Assembly (NCBI RefSeq): GCF_013389595.1
Contig: NZ_CP058306.1
Coordinates: forward strand, 1,116,001-1,180,000
Origin: Flavobacterium sp. I3-2
GTDB lineage: Bacteria; Bacteroidota; Bacteroidia; Flavobacteriales; Flavobacteriaceae
DNA: 64,000 nt
Direction of reading: 5' to 3'
Part shown: positions 27,475 to 34,992 of the stretch, piece by piece
Numbering within the stretch: the first letter of the stretch is position 1
How the letters are laid out: each line of letters opens with the position of its first letter
Notes under the pieces: model-generated
Told to the model about the DNA's origin: nothing
What the model saw: the letters and a program-made list of their open reading frames with translations, nothing else
Databases searched by the model: none
Position numbers and translations under genes: made by a program

Positions 27475-29088
27475 ATGAATACAATATCTTATGTGAACGG
27501 AATATCTGAAATTTCTTTATTAGGTGAAACTATCGGACAAAATTTGAAGAAAATTGTAGCTCAATTTCCAACAGCCGATGCATTAGTTAGTGTTCATCAG
27601 AATTATAAAGCCGATTACCAAACATTTTATAAGGATACAACAAAGGTAGTAAAAAGTTTAATTGCTGCCGGAATTGCCAAAGGAGATAGAGTAGGGATTT
27701 GGGCTCCCAATTGTTTTGAGTGGACCTTGCTACAATTTGCAACTGCCAGAATGGGAGTGATTCTTGTTAATATCAACCCTGCGTATCGTCCACATGAAGT
27801 GGAGTTTGCAATTAATCAATCTGGAATTTCATTAATGGTTTCTGCAGTGAATTATAAAACGAGTAACTATAAAGAAATGCTTTCTTGTGTGATTGAAGAT
27901 TGTCCAAGTTTAACTCAAGTTGTTTATTTAAGCGAAGAATGGGATGCTTTTTTTGAACTAGGTAATGAAATTTCGGATGAAATTCTTGATATTTTAGAAA
28001 AAGCTGTTCAGTTTGATGACCCTGTAAATATTCAATACACATCAGGTACAACTGGATTTCCTAAAGGAGTAACCTTATCGCATCACAACATTTTAAACAA
28101 CGGATTTTTTATTGGTGAACGTTTAAAATATACATCAAAAGACCGAGTTTGTATTCCGGTTCCCTTTTATCATTGTTTCGGAATGGTCATCGGAAATATT
28201 GCTTGTGTAACGCACGGTTCATGCATGGTAATTCCAAACGATGGTTTTGATGCTACCAAAACTTTAGAAGCTGTACAATCAGAAAAATGTACTTCGTTAT
28301 ACGGAGTTCCAACTATGTTTATTTCGATGTTAGGACTTCCAAATTTTAAAGATTTTGATTTATCAAAGCTACGAACTGGAGTAATGGCAGGTTCGCCATG
28401 TCCGGTTGAAGTTATGAAACGAGTGCAATCAGAAATGAATATGCACGAAATTAGTATTTGTTACGGAATGACCGAAACGTCACCAGTTTCTACACAAACT
28501 AAAATCGGTGTTCCTCTTGAAAAACAAGTTGCTACAGTTGGAACGGTTATGGACCATTTAGAAATTAAAATTATTGATTCAGAATCGGGTAAAATTGTTC
28601 CACGTGGCGAATCTGGCGAATTGTGTACACGAGGTTATTCTGTGATGTTGAAATATTGGAACGACCCAATTAAAACTGCCGAAGTTTTAGATGAAGGCCG
28701 TTGGATGCATACTGGCGATTTAGCTTCAATGGACGAAGATGGTTATGTTACTATTACTGGTCGTATCAAAGATTTAATCATTCGTGGTGGCGAAAATATT
28801 TCTCCTAAATGGATTGAAGATTTCTTGTATACACATCCTAAAATTGTTGATGTTCAAGTAATCGGAGTTCCGAGTGCAAAGTATGGCGAAGAGGTGATGG
28901 CTTGGGTAAAATTACACGATGGAGTAGAAGCAACCGGAGAAGAACTACGTGCTTTTTGTGACCAAAAAATTGCTCATTATCGTATTCCTAAATATTGGAA
29001 GTTTGTAGATGATTTTCCAATGACCATCTCTGGTAAAATCAGAAAAGGGGAGATGCGCGAAATTTCTATCAAAGAGCTTGGTTTATAG
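27475..29088 (+). CDS. AMP-forming acyl-CoA synthetase
   Basis: 537 residues. Adenylation motifs: YTSGTTGFPKG (about 187-197), CYGMTETSP, the hinge TGDLASMDEDGY, and IRGGENISP / SGKIRKGEM near the C-terminus with the catalytic Lys. It ligates CoA to a fatty or related acid via an acyl-adenylate. The overall pattern is that of the FadD3/long- or medium-chain group; substrate length is not readable. A structured 3'-UTR element and terminator follow at once. Confidence 0.9.
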   Translation: MNTISYVNGISEISLLGETIGQNLKKIVAQFPTADALVSVHQNYKADYQTFYKDTTKVVKSLIAAGIAKGDRVGIWAPNCFEWTLLQFATARMGVILVNINPAYRPHEVEFAINQSGISLMVSAVNYKTSNYKEMLSCVIEDCPSLTQVVYLSEEWDAFFELGNEISDEILDILEKAVQFDDPVNIQYTSGTTGFPKGVTLSHHNILNNGFFIGERLKYTSKDRVCIPVPFYHCFGMVIGNIACVTHGSCMVIPNDGFDATKTLEAVQSEKCTSLYGVPTMFISMLGLPNFKDFDLSKLRTGVMAGSPCPVEVMKRVQSEMNMHEISICYGMTETSPVSTQTKIGVPLEKQVATVGTVMDHLEIKIIDSESGKIVPRGESGELCTRGYSVMLKYWNDPIKTAEVLDEGRWMHTGDLASMDEDGYVTITGRIKDLIIRGGENISPKWIEDFLYTHPKIVDVQVIGVPSAKYGEEVMAWVKLHDGVEATGEELRAFCDQKIAHYRIPKYWKFVDDFPMTISGKIRKGEMREISIKELGL

Positions 29089-29097
29089 TTTTTTCTT

Positions 29098-29188
29098 GAA
29101 GCTATTTCCAGCTTTCCGTTATATCTTTTACTTTTAGTCAAAAGCAAAAGGATGCCACTCCAATCTGGACTAAAAGACAAACCTGCAA
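29098..29188 (+). ncRNA. Structured 3'-UTR element, copy A
   Basis: About 91 nt starting 9 bp after the acyl-CoA synthetase stop. It contains a long stem (CTTTTACTTTT with AAAAGCAAAAGG, including a G-U pair) and the conserved block GCCACTCCAATCTGG. A near-identical copy lies at 48501-48591 in the opposite orientation, also directly after a gene's stop codon and in that gene's sense. The named Flavo-1 RNA motif is a candidate identity, but I cannot check it. Confidence 0.55.
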
Positions 29189-29214
29189 GATATTTCGTTT
29201 TGCAGGTTTTTTTT
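29181..29214 (+). terminator. Terminator ending the 3'-UTR element
   Basis: ACCTGCAA (29181-29188) pairs with TTGCAGGT (29200-29207) across a 11-nt loop, followed by eight Ts. The left arm is the last conserved part of the 3'-UTR element. Confidence 0.8.
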
Positions 29215-29215
29215 A

Positions 29216-29287
29216 TGTCATTTCGACGCTAGGAGAAATCTTTTACTTTAAATTCTTCGACTTCGTTTCACTTCGATCAGAATGACA
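29216..29287 (+). repeat. REP-like palindromic repeat, copy R1
   Basis: 72 bp with ends TGTCATT and AATGACA and internal palindromic halves (CGACGCTAGGAGAAATC and GATTCTTCGACTTCG types). Members of this family occur at least seven times in the window and only between genes. Confidence 0.75.
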
Positions 29288-29299
29288 ATGGTGTTTAAT

Positions 29300-29367
29300 T
29301 GTCATTTCGAAGTTAGGAAAAATCTTTAAAAAAAATTCTTCGACTACGTTTCACTTCGCTCAGAATG
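29300..29367 (+). repeat. REP-like repeat R2, interrupted by IS110 copy 1
   Basis: Starts at TGTCATT and runs to CTCAGAATG, where the insertion sequence begins; the missing end (ACA of GAATGACA) resumes at 30569. The element is thus the occupied target of the IS. Confidence 0.8.
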
Positions 29368-29390
29368 TTCTGTGTTTCTATGCAACTATT

Positions 29391-30344
29391 TTAACAATAA
29401 TTTTCTTGATATTTACCATTCGCTTTAGCTATTGCAAACGCTTGTTTTAATAGTTTGTTTGCAATAGCTATTTTAATTACTCTTTCTGGTTTTCCAAGGC
29501 TTTTCAATCTGTCGTACATTTCTTTACAAGTTTTGTTACAATGTTTAGCTGACCAACTGCACATATAAAGCAACTTTCTGATTTGTGCTTTACCCATTTT
29601 ACAAATATGTCCTTTTCCCTTTACACTGGTTCCACTTTGATATATTCTGGGACTAAACCCTACATAAGCGATGAGCTGTTTATAATTCTCAAACTTCTTG
29701 AAGTTATCGGTTATCAAAGATAGCATCATTGCGGTTTTTCTACCTATGCCTGGAATACTCTCAATATTCTCGATAGTCTGACCGTATTGCTGTTTTGCTA
29801 ATCGTTCCATTTCTACTTCGATTTTATGTTTGGTTTTTTCAAGATTGGAAAGATCTTTTTTTATAGTCTTTTCTAAAAATTTGTCTAACGAACCACTGCT
29901 TTCAAAGGCTTCTAATTGGCGTTTGTTTTGTTGGATTTGTTTATTTAACAGTTCAACTCGTGTGTATAAATGTCGAAGCTTCGTACAATTTTCACTTTCT
30001 TGTTCCCACTGTTTCAAGTCATACTTTTCACCATATTCGGCTATTGTTCTTGCGTCTTTTTTGTCCGTTTTAGCACGATAAAGCATTGTCTGACTAAAAC
30101 GCTTGATCACCAAAGGATTTTCTACACAAACTTTAATATTCCGACTGCTTAAAAAAGTAGCTAATGGGAAATAATAACTGCCCGAAGCCTCCATAACAAC
30201 CCAATCTACTTGTTCTATCAAATTTAACAACTGTTTAAATCCTTTTTCTTCATTAGGAAAAACAAAATAATCCCATCGTTCTTTTCGCTTAAAACTTACA
30301 TCAAAAGTTTGTTTGCTAATGTCAATTCCAATAATTTTACACAT
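29391..30344 (-). CDS. IS110-family DEDD transposase/recombinase
   Basis: 317 residues, start ATG at 30344. The N-terminal RuvC-like domain carries the DEDD set at Asp8 (IGIDIS), Glu52 (VVMEASG), Asp94 and Asp97 (KTDKKDAR). A coiled coil spans about 125-185. The C-terminal Tnp_20 domain has SIPGIGRKTA (about 196-205) and the candidate nucleophile Ser237 or Ser240 in YQSGTSVKG. This is the full IS110 architecture, which in characterised members recombines DNA guided by a bridge RNA. No frameshift or truncation. Confidence 0.95.
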   Translation of the reverse strand: MCKIIGIDISKQTFDVSFKRKERWDYFVFPNEEKGFKQLLNLIEQVDWVVMEASGSYYFPLATFLSSRNIKVCVENPLVIKRFSQTMLYRAKTDKKDARTIAEYGEKYDLKQWEQESENCTKLRHLYTRVELLNKQIQQNKRQLEAFESSGSLDKFLEKTIKKDLSNLEKTKHKIEVEMERLAKQQYGQTIENIESIPGIGRKTAMMLSLITDNFKKFENYKQLIAYVGFSPRIYQSGTSVKGKGHICKMGKAQIRKLLYMCSWSAKHCNKTCKEMYDRLKSLGKPERVIKIAIANKLLKQAFAIAKANGKYQENYC

Positions 30345-30368
30345 ACATAAAATGTTTTATCAGAAAAG

Positions 30369-30515
30369 AAATTACTACACTAATTTACCTATTCTAAATA
30401 CAGGCTTTATAACCTAATGTTCTGTCCAAATTTTGTAGTAAGGGTAAAGGAACTAACATTCTGAACGGTCTTATATGACAAATGACAATCAATAGTCTTA
30501 CTTCTTTACCCTTTC
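30369..30515 (-). ncRNA. Predicted IS110 bridge RNA, copy 1
   Basis: Read in transposase sense. First stem-loop: GGGTAAAG (30511-30504) pairs with CTTTACCC (30449-30442). Its loop holds ATTGTCATT (30489-30481), identical to the left target, and GTTCAGAATG (30466-30457), pairing over 10 positions with the right target (one G-U). Second stem-loop: TTACTACA (30441-30434) pairs with TGTAGTAA (30379-30372). Its loop holds ACAGAACATT (30425-30416), identical to the element's right end, and TAGAAT (30396-30391), complementary to its left end. Order and strand sense match known IS110 bridge RNAs. The ends of the transcript are not defined. Confidence 0.75.
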
Positions 30516-30582
30516 TTTTCTTTCTCGATTTACAATATTTAAAAATAACTATTTGCAAACATAGAATGACATCGTGGTTAAT

Positions 30583-30655
30583 TGTCATTTCGACGCTAGG
30601 AGAAATCTTTTACTTTTGACTTTCATCTTTAAGACTTTCGACTTTTTCACTATCT
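30583..30655 (+). repeat. REP-like repeat, degenerate copy R3
   Basis: The left half (TGTCATTTCGACGCTAGG) is intact; the right half is degraded to AAGACTTTCGACTTTTTCAC and lacks the AATGACA end. It runs into the rpiB promoter. Confidence 0.55.
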
Positions 30656-30658
30656 TTG
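30651..30658 (+). promoter_or_regulatory. -7 box for rpiB
   Basis: TATCTTTG fits TAnnTTTG, 25 bp before the rpiB start. The -33 box is weak (TTTA at 30628-30631, spacer 19). It overlaps the decayed end of a REP-like repeat. Confidence 0.45.
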
Positions 30659-30683
30659 TTCCAACAACACAACACATAAAATC

Positions 30684-31115
30684 ATGAAAATTGCTATCGG
30701 AAACGACCATGCAGGTCCAGAGTACAAAAAAGCGCTTGTAGCTATGTTAGAAGCTAAAGGAATTGAAGTAATTAATTACGGAACAGATACGTTCGATTCT
30801 GTTGATTATCCAGATTTCGGACATAAAGTAGCTCAAGATGTAGAAGATAAAAAAGTAGATTTCGGAATTGTAATCTGTGGTTCTGGAAATGGAATTGCTA
30901 TGTCTGCAAACAAACATCAAGGCGTGCGTTGCGCACTTTGTTGGACAAAAGAAATCGCTGTTTTAGCTCGTCAACATAACGATGCGAATGTGATTTCTAT
31001 TCCAGCACGTTTTACTGCCATTCCACAAGTAGTAGAAATGGTTGAAGCTTTTCTTGCAACTGAGTTCGAAGGTGGTCGTCACGCAAATAGAGTAAATAAG
31101 ATTGCTTGCTCGTAA
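30684..31115 (+). CDS. rpiB: Ribose 5-phosphate isomerase B
   Basis: 143 residues, normal for RpiB/LacAB. IGNDHAG at the N-terminus supplies the phosphate-binding residues, and Cys65 in VICGSGNGIAMSANK is the catalytic base. It interconverts ribulose 5-phosphate and ribose 5-phosphate in the pentose phosphate pathway. A single-gene unit with its own terminator. Confidence 0.95.
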   Translation: MKIAIGNDHAGPEYKKALVAMLEAKGIEVINYGTDTFDSVDYPDFGHKVAQDVEDKKVDFGIVICGSGNGIAMSANKHQGVRCALCWTKEIAVLARQHNDANVISIPARFTAIPQVVEMVEAFLATEFEGGRHANRVNKIACS

Positions 31116-31140
31116 GTAATTATTTCAATATATATTTTTA

Positions 31141-31169
31141 AACCGATTCAGAAATGAATCGGTTTTTTT
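31141..31169 (+). terminator. Terminator after rpiB
   Basis: A 10-bp stem AACCGATTCA / TGAATCGGTT with GAAA tetraloop and a T-run. The stem may also serve the convergent DUF1294 gene. Confidence 0.9.
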
Positions 31170-31431
31170 ATCGTCTAAAAACAAAGAATATAATTATCAA
31201 TTGAATGACCGCAATAATATAAAACGGAATCTTAAAACTTGTTTTATTAGTTTTATGATTGAAATTTTTCATCGCTAACCAAGCACCAAAAGTGCCACCA
31301 AAAGCACAAAGCGTTAGTAAATTCTTTTCTGAAATACGTCGCATGTTCTTTCTCGCACGTTTCTTATCCAAATGAAACATACTAAAAGCGATGTAATTAA
31401 TCATGATTAAATATAGGAATACGTATTTCAT
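31168..31431 (-). CDS. DUF1294 small membrane protein
   Basis: 87 residues. The longer frame upstream is rejected because it overlaps the divergent tex gene; the ATG at 31431 begins the hydrophobic MKYVFLYLIMINYIAF. The conserved DUF1294 core is present: FHLDKKRARKNMRRISEKNLL, then GGTFGAWLAM, and a C-terminal TM. Function unknown; the family is widespread and sometimes fused to a cold-shock domain. Confidence 0.85.
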   Translation of the reverse strand: MKYVFLYLIMINYIAFSMFHLDKKRARKNMRRISEKNLLTLCAFGGTFGAWLAMKNFNHKTNKTSFKIPFYIIAVIQLIIIFFVFRR

Positions 31432-31482
31432 ATTATTAAAATTGAAGCAAAGGTAGTATTTTCGCTTTTTAAATCCGACACG

Positions 31483-33609
31483 ATGAATGTAATTCAATAT
31501 ATCCAACAGTTTTTGCAAACTGCACCCAAAAATATAGAAAACACCCTGCAACTTTTATCAGAAGATGCAACCATTCCCTTTATTTCTCGATACCGAAAAG
31601 ATCAAACCGGAAATTTAGATGAAGTTCAGATTGAAACCATAGCTAAAACTTCGGCTCGTTTTGAAGAAATCGTGAAACGTAAAGAAGCGATTTTAAAATC
31701 TATTGAAGAGCAAAATCAATTAACCGATGTTTTAAAAGCTAAAATTGAAGCAAGTTTCGATTTAACTGAATTAGAAGATATTTACCTTCCGTATAAAAAG
31801 AAACGCAAAACAAAAGCCGATACGGCTCGTGAAAACGGTTTAGAACCTTTGGCTAAAATGTTGATGTCACAAAATGTAAACGATTTAGATTTTGTAGCAT
31901 CGAAATATTTAAATGATAAAGTTGCCAGTGAAGACGATGCTTTACAAGGAGCACGAGATATTTTGGCCGAATGGATCAATGAAAACATGTTTGTTCGTAA
32001 AGCATTACGTAGAAAATATCAACGTAATTCAACGGTTTCAACTAAAGTGGTTAAAGCTAAGAAAGACGAAGAAGGAGCGTCTAAATACGAACAATATTTT
32101 GATTGGAGCGAATCGTTATTAAAAGCGCCATCACATCGTTTATTGGCTATGTTACGTGCAACTAATGAAGGTTTTGTTAAGTTAGATGTTTCTATAGATA
32201 AAGAAGAAGCTTTGGCTTTTATGCAAGAAACAATCATTAAAAATCCCAATCACGAAACAGCGGTTCATATCGAAAAAGCAATTTCCGATTCGTACAAACG
32301 TTTATTAGAACCAACGCTTTCTAACGAAGTTTTACAAGAGGCTAAATTAAAAGCCGATTTTCAATCGATTGGTGTGTTTTCAGAAAACTTAACACAGTTG
32401 TTATTATCGGCTCCGTTAGGTGAAAAACGTGTTTTAGCAATTGATCCTGGTTTTAAAACGGGTTGTAAAATAGTTTGTATTGATGAAAATGGTAACTTGT
32501 TGTATAACGAAACTATTTTCCCACACGCACCTCAAAAGGATACCACCATGGCTATTAAAAAAGTGCGTTCTATGGCGAATTCGTATAAGATTGATGCAAT
32601 TGCTATCGGAAACGGAACAGCTTCAAGAGAAACCGAGTTTTTCATAAAAAAAATAGCTTTTGATAATCCTATTCAAGTGTTTGTGGTTAGTGAAGCAGGA
32701 GCTTCGGTTTATTCGGCATCTAAAATTGCACGTGATGAATTTCCAAATTACGATGTAACGGTTCGTGGAGCCGTTTCTATTGGTCGTCGTTTACAAGATC
32801 CGTTGGCAGAATTGGTAAAGATTGATCCAAAATCGATTGGAGTAGGGCAGTACCAACATGATGTGGATCAAACATTGTTGAAAAACGAGTTAGATGCTGT
32901 GGTAATGCGTTCGGTAAATAAGGTTGGTGTGAATTTAAATACTGCAAGTAAATCGTTATTGAGTTACGTTTCGGGTATTGGTGAGAAAATGGCCGAAAAC
33001 ATTGTGACTTATCGTGCAGAAAATGGTGCTTTTACCAACAGAAAGCAATTGAAAAAAATACCTCGTTTGGGTGAAAAAGCCTATCAACAAGCAGCTGCTT
33101 TCGTTCGAATTTTTAATGCCGAACATCTGTTAGATAATTCATCGGTTCACCCAGAAGCTTATGCTTTGGTTGAAAAGATGGCAAAAGATTTAAAAGTTTC
33201 TTTAACTGATTTAATCGGAAATAAAGAGAAAATCACTCAAATTGATTTACAGAAATATGTTTCTAACGATTTTGGAATTTTGTACTTACAAGATTTAGTG
33301 AAAGAGTTAGAAAAACCAGGAATCGATCCACGTAAAAATGCAAAAGTATTAGAGTTTGATGCCAATTTAAAAACTATCAACGATGTAGTTGTTGGAAACA
33401 TTTACAACGGAATTGTCAACAATATTACCAATTTTGGTTGTTTTGTTGATATAGGAATTAAAGAAGGTGGTTTGGTTCATATTTCCCAACTTAAAGATGG
33501 TTTTGTCAGTGATGTAAACGAAGTGGTTAAATTGCACCAACACGTACAAGTAAAAGTTTTAGAAGTTGATGTGGCTAAAAAACGTTTGCAGTTAACGATG
33601 GTGATTTAA
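31483..33609 (+). CDS. tex: Tex-family RNA-binding transcription accessory protein
   Basis: 708 residues. In order: helical Tex N-terminal region, YqgF/RNase-H-like domain (VLAIDPGFKTGCKIV near residue 315), HhH domain (YVSGIGEKMAENIV and LKKIPRLGEKAYQQ), and a C-terminal S1 domain (GNIYNGIVNNITNFGCFVDIG). Complete. Tex binds nucleic acids and affects transcription elongation in several bacteria. The 51-bp gap to the DUF1294 gene must contain both promoters. Confidence 0.93.
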   Translation: MNVIQYIQQFLQTAPKNIENTLQLLSEDATIPFISRYRKDQTGNLDEVQIETIAKTSARFEEIVKRKEAILKSIEEQNQLTDVLKAKIEASFDLTELEDIYLPYKKKRKTKADTARENGLEPLAKMLMSQNVNDLDFVASKYLNDKVASEDDALQGARDILAEWINENMFVRKALRRKYQRNSTVSTKVVKAKKDEEGASKYEQYFDWSESLLKAPSHRLLAMLRATNEGFVKLDVSIDKEEALAFMQETIIKNPNHETAVHIEKAISDSYKRLLEPTLSNEVLQEAKLKADFQSIGVFSENLTQLLLSAPLGEKRVLAIDPGFKTGCKIVCIDENGNLLYNETIFPHAPQKDTTMAIKKVRSMANSYKIDAIAIGNGTASRETEFFIKKIAFDNPIQVFVVSEAGASVYSASKIARDEFPNYDVTVRGAVSIGRRLQDPLAELVKIDPKSIGVGQYQHDVDQTLLKNELDAVVMRSVNKVGVNLNTASKSLLSYVSGIGEKMAENIVTYRAENGAFTNRKQLKKIPRLGEKAYQQAAAFVRIFNAEHLLDNSSVHPEAYALVEKMAKDLKVSLTDLIGNKEKITQIDLQKYVSNDFGILYLQDLVKELEKPGIDPRKNAKVLEFDANLKTINDVVVGNIYNGIVNNITNFGCFVDIGIKEGGLVHISQLKDGFVSDVNEVVKLHQHVQVKVLEVDVAKKRLQLTMVI

Positions 33610-33630
33610 TATATTAATAACAAAGATTCA

Positions 33631-33667
33631 AACTCTGACAGCGTTTAAACAGCGGTCGGAGTTTTTG
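33631..33667 (+). terminator. Terminator after tex
   Basis: AACTCTGAC...GTCGGAGTT stem (with G-U pairs) followed by Ts. It is one of four terminators in the window built on the same ACTCCGACA-type arm. Confidence 0.7.
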
Positions 33668-33740
33668 TTTAAATATATTAAAACAATTAATTATCAATTA
33701 GTTTTTTTGTAATTTAACAAAACACTTATAATTCAATCAA

Positions 33741-34262
33741 ATGAAAAAAATATTTACAATTATTAGCTGCTTTTTATTTTTAAGTTGTTGTAAAAATTAT
33801 CTCTTTAAAAGAGATACTGTTGCAATTTATAACGAACTAACAAAGATAAATGAACAAGACCAAAAGGTTAGAAAAGAATTGACACCCATATATTATAAAT
33901 ACAATTTAAGAACCCTTCAAACTGTAGTTGATAGCATAGATAAATTAGGTTTAGATTATTTTCCTGAAAATCTCAATCTTAATTTTGAAAATATAGACGA
34001 TCAGATTAAAAAACTAAGTGTTACAGAACAGAAAAGTTTTCAAAAGGAACATGACGATCAATGGAAAAAAATAAACCATACAGATTCTATAAATTTTGAA
34101 AAAATATATAATATTGTTAAAAAATATGGTTTTATAGATTTTGACACAAGAGAATGGAAAAATGATAGTTTAAAAATTGGAATTATTAGCACTACTACAC
34201 ATTTTAATTACAGAACTAAAAAAGGAAAAAAGTTATTAAAACTAATAATAAGTGAGTATTAA
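33741..34262 (+). CDS. Hypothetical lipoprotein, possibly shortened by an in-frame stop
   Basis: 173 residues with a lipoprotein signal (FLFLSCC) followed by a Lys/Asp/Glu-rich helical body containing repeated short helices (KVRKELTPIYYKY, VDSIDKLGLDYFP). The body resembles the charged scaffolds of small flavobacterial lipoproteins, with no motif I recognise. The same frame continues for 44 coding-like codons after the TAA stop, so the gene may once have been longer. Confidence 0.65.
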   Translation: MKKIFTIISCFLFLSCCKNYLFKRDTVAIYNELTKINEQDQKVRKELTPIYYKYNLRTLQTVVDSIDKLGLDYFPENLNLNFENIDDQIKKLSVTEQKSFQKEHDDQWKKINHTDSINFEKIYNIVKKYGFIDFDTREWKNDSLKIGIISTTTHFNYRTKKGKKLLKLIISEY

Positions 34263-34397
34263 AAAGGGAGAGTTGATGATTCTGGAATGACCCATTTTTT
34301 ATGGCATGTTAGAGGACGAGGAAAAGGAAGCCCTAATTTAGATGGTAAAACAATAAATGAAGTTATTTTAGAATTAAAAGAACAAAATGCTTTTTAA
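34263..34397 (+). pseudogene. In-frame coding-like remnant after the lipoprotein stop
   Basis: 44 codons in the same frame as 33741-34262, containing VDDSGMTHFLWHVRGRGKG and a helical tail, then a stop at 34395-34397. It has no start codon or ribosome-binding site of its own at the beginning. It looks like the separated C-terminus of the preceding gene. Confidence 0.45.
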
Positions 34398-34440
34398 GCA
34401 TCAGAAAAACTGTTTTTGGATTTTAATTAAATTATACTTT

Positions 34441-34477
34441 AAACTCTGATAGTGTTTAAAACGCTGTCGGAGTTTTT
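34441..34477 (+). terminator. Terminator after the lipoprotein remnant
   Basis: AACTCTGATAGTG...CGCTGTCGGAGTT stem followed by five Ts; its placement after the remnant supports the gene originally ending at 34397. Confidence 0.65.
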
Positions 34478-34520
34478 GTTAATACGATTTTTCGAAAATC
34501 TAATTTATTATATTTAAAAG

Positions 34521-34658
34521 AGATTCCTCCTGACGTCGGACTCGAGCTTGCGAACTGAACGAAATTAATGACAGAAAAAATGCAATGTCGTTCTGAGCGA
34601 AGTGAAACAAAGTCGAAGAATCTTAGTTAAAGAGATTTCTCCTAACGTCGAAATGACA
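34521..34658 (-). repeat. REP-like repeats R4 (degenerate) and R5 (complete)
   Basis: R5 at 34586-34658 (73 bp, ends TGTCGTT and AATGACA) is in the opposite orientation to R1-R3. R4, at about 34521-34575, is a degenerate half with GAGATTCCTCCTGACGTCGG. Confidence 0.65.
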
Positions 34659-34855
34659 ATTAAAACCTAATGTAAACAACAATTAGTTTTTTTATTATTT
34701 AAATAAAAAATTCAATTTGATTTAATTCAAGAAAAGTTTTTATTCATTAGAATTGTTTTATGTTTTTTTGAGAATTTTAGATGATAATTTAATAATTTAA
34801 GTTTTATATTGATTTATTTGTAAAAATATTATATTAAAATTTTTAAATATGTTTT
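34659..34855. other. AT-rich intergenic stretch
   Basis: About 200 bp of extremely AT-rich DNA with many short A and T runs. No ORF, repeat or RNA structure supported. Confidence 0.5.
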
Positions 34856-34890
34856 TTTGTAGTTAATATTTTAAAATATTTATATATTTG
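34856..34890 (+). promoter_or_regulatory. Orphan promoter upstream of a small-RNA candidate
   Basis: TTTG at 34856-34859 and TATATTTG at 34883-34890, spacer 23 nt (upper limit of the usual range). No ORF follows on this strand before a terminator. Confidence 0.45.
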
Positions 34891-34896
34891 TTTCAG

Positions 34897-34992
34897 TTGA
34901 TAATTAATAATTGTCTACAAACTATTAAAAAGTAGTGTTTTTATTATGTTTTATAAGGGAAATGCCCATCTAGAAATAGGTGGGTGTTTTTA
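34897..34992 (+). ncRNA. Candidate small RNA of about 95 nt
   Basis: It runs from the orphan promoter to a strong terminator: AATGCCCATCT (34961-34971) pairs over 11 positions with AGGTGGGTGTT (34978-34988), G-U pairs included, then Ts. It is convergent with the SDR gene, whose stop codon it touches, so an antisense effect on that mRNA's 3' end is also possible. Confidence 0.4.

Larger units (their letters stand above)
29368..30563 (-). mobile_element. IS110-family insertion sequence, copy 1
   Basis: 1196 bp, bounded by a shared GAATG on both sides (29363-29367 and 30564-30568). It carries one transposase on the - strand, 23 bp of sequence beyond the stop, and a 219-bp non-coding region upstream of the start. 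It is identical over its whole length to 45943-47138. A long upstream non-coding end and short downstream end fit the IS110 subgroup, not IS1111. No long terminal inverted repeats are seen. Confidence 0.9.

Noticed and set aside
29391..30344. IS1111 subgroup assignment
   Set aside because: The long non-coding end is upstream of the transposase, not downstream, and no subterminal inverted repeats are seen; IS110 subgroup fits.
30394..30588. 64-codon minus-strand ORF in the IS leader
   Set aside because: It overlaps the bridge RNA stems and guides, crosses the IS boundary and shows no protein-like pattern.
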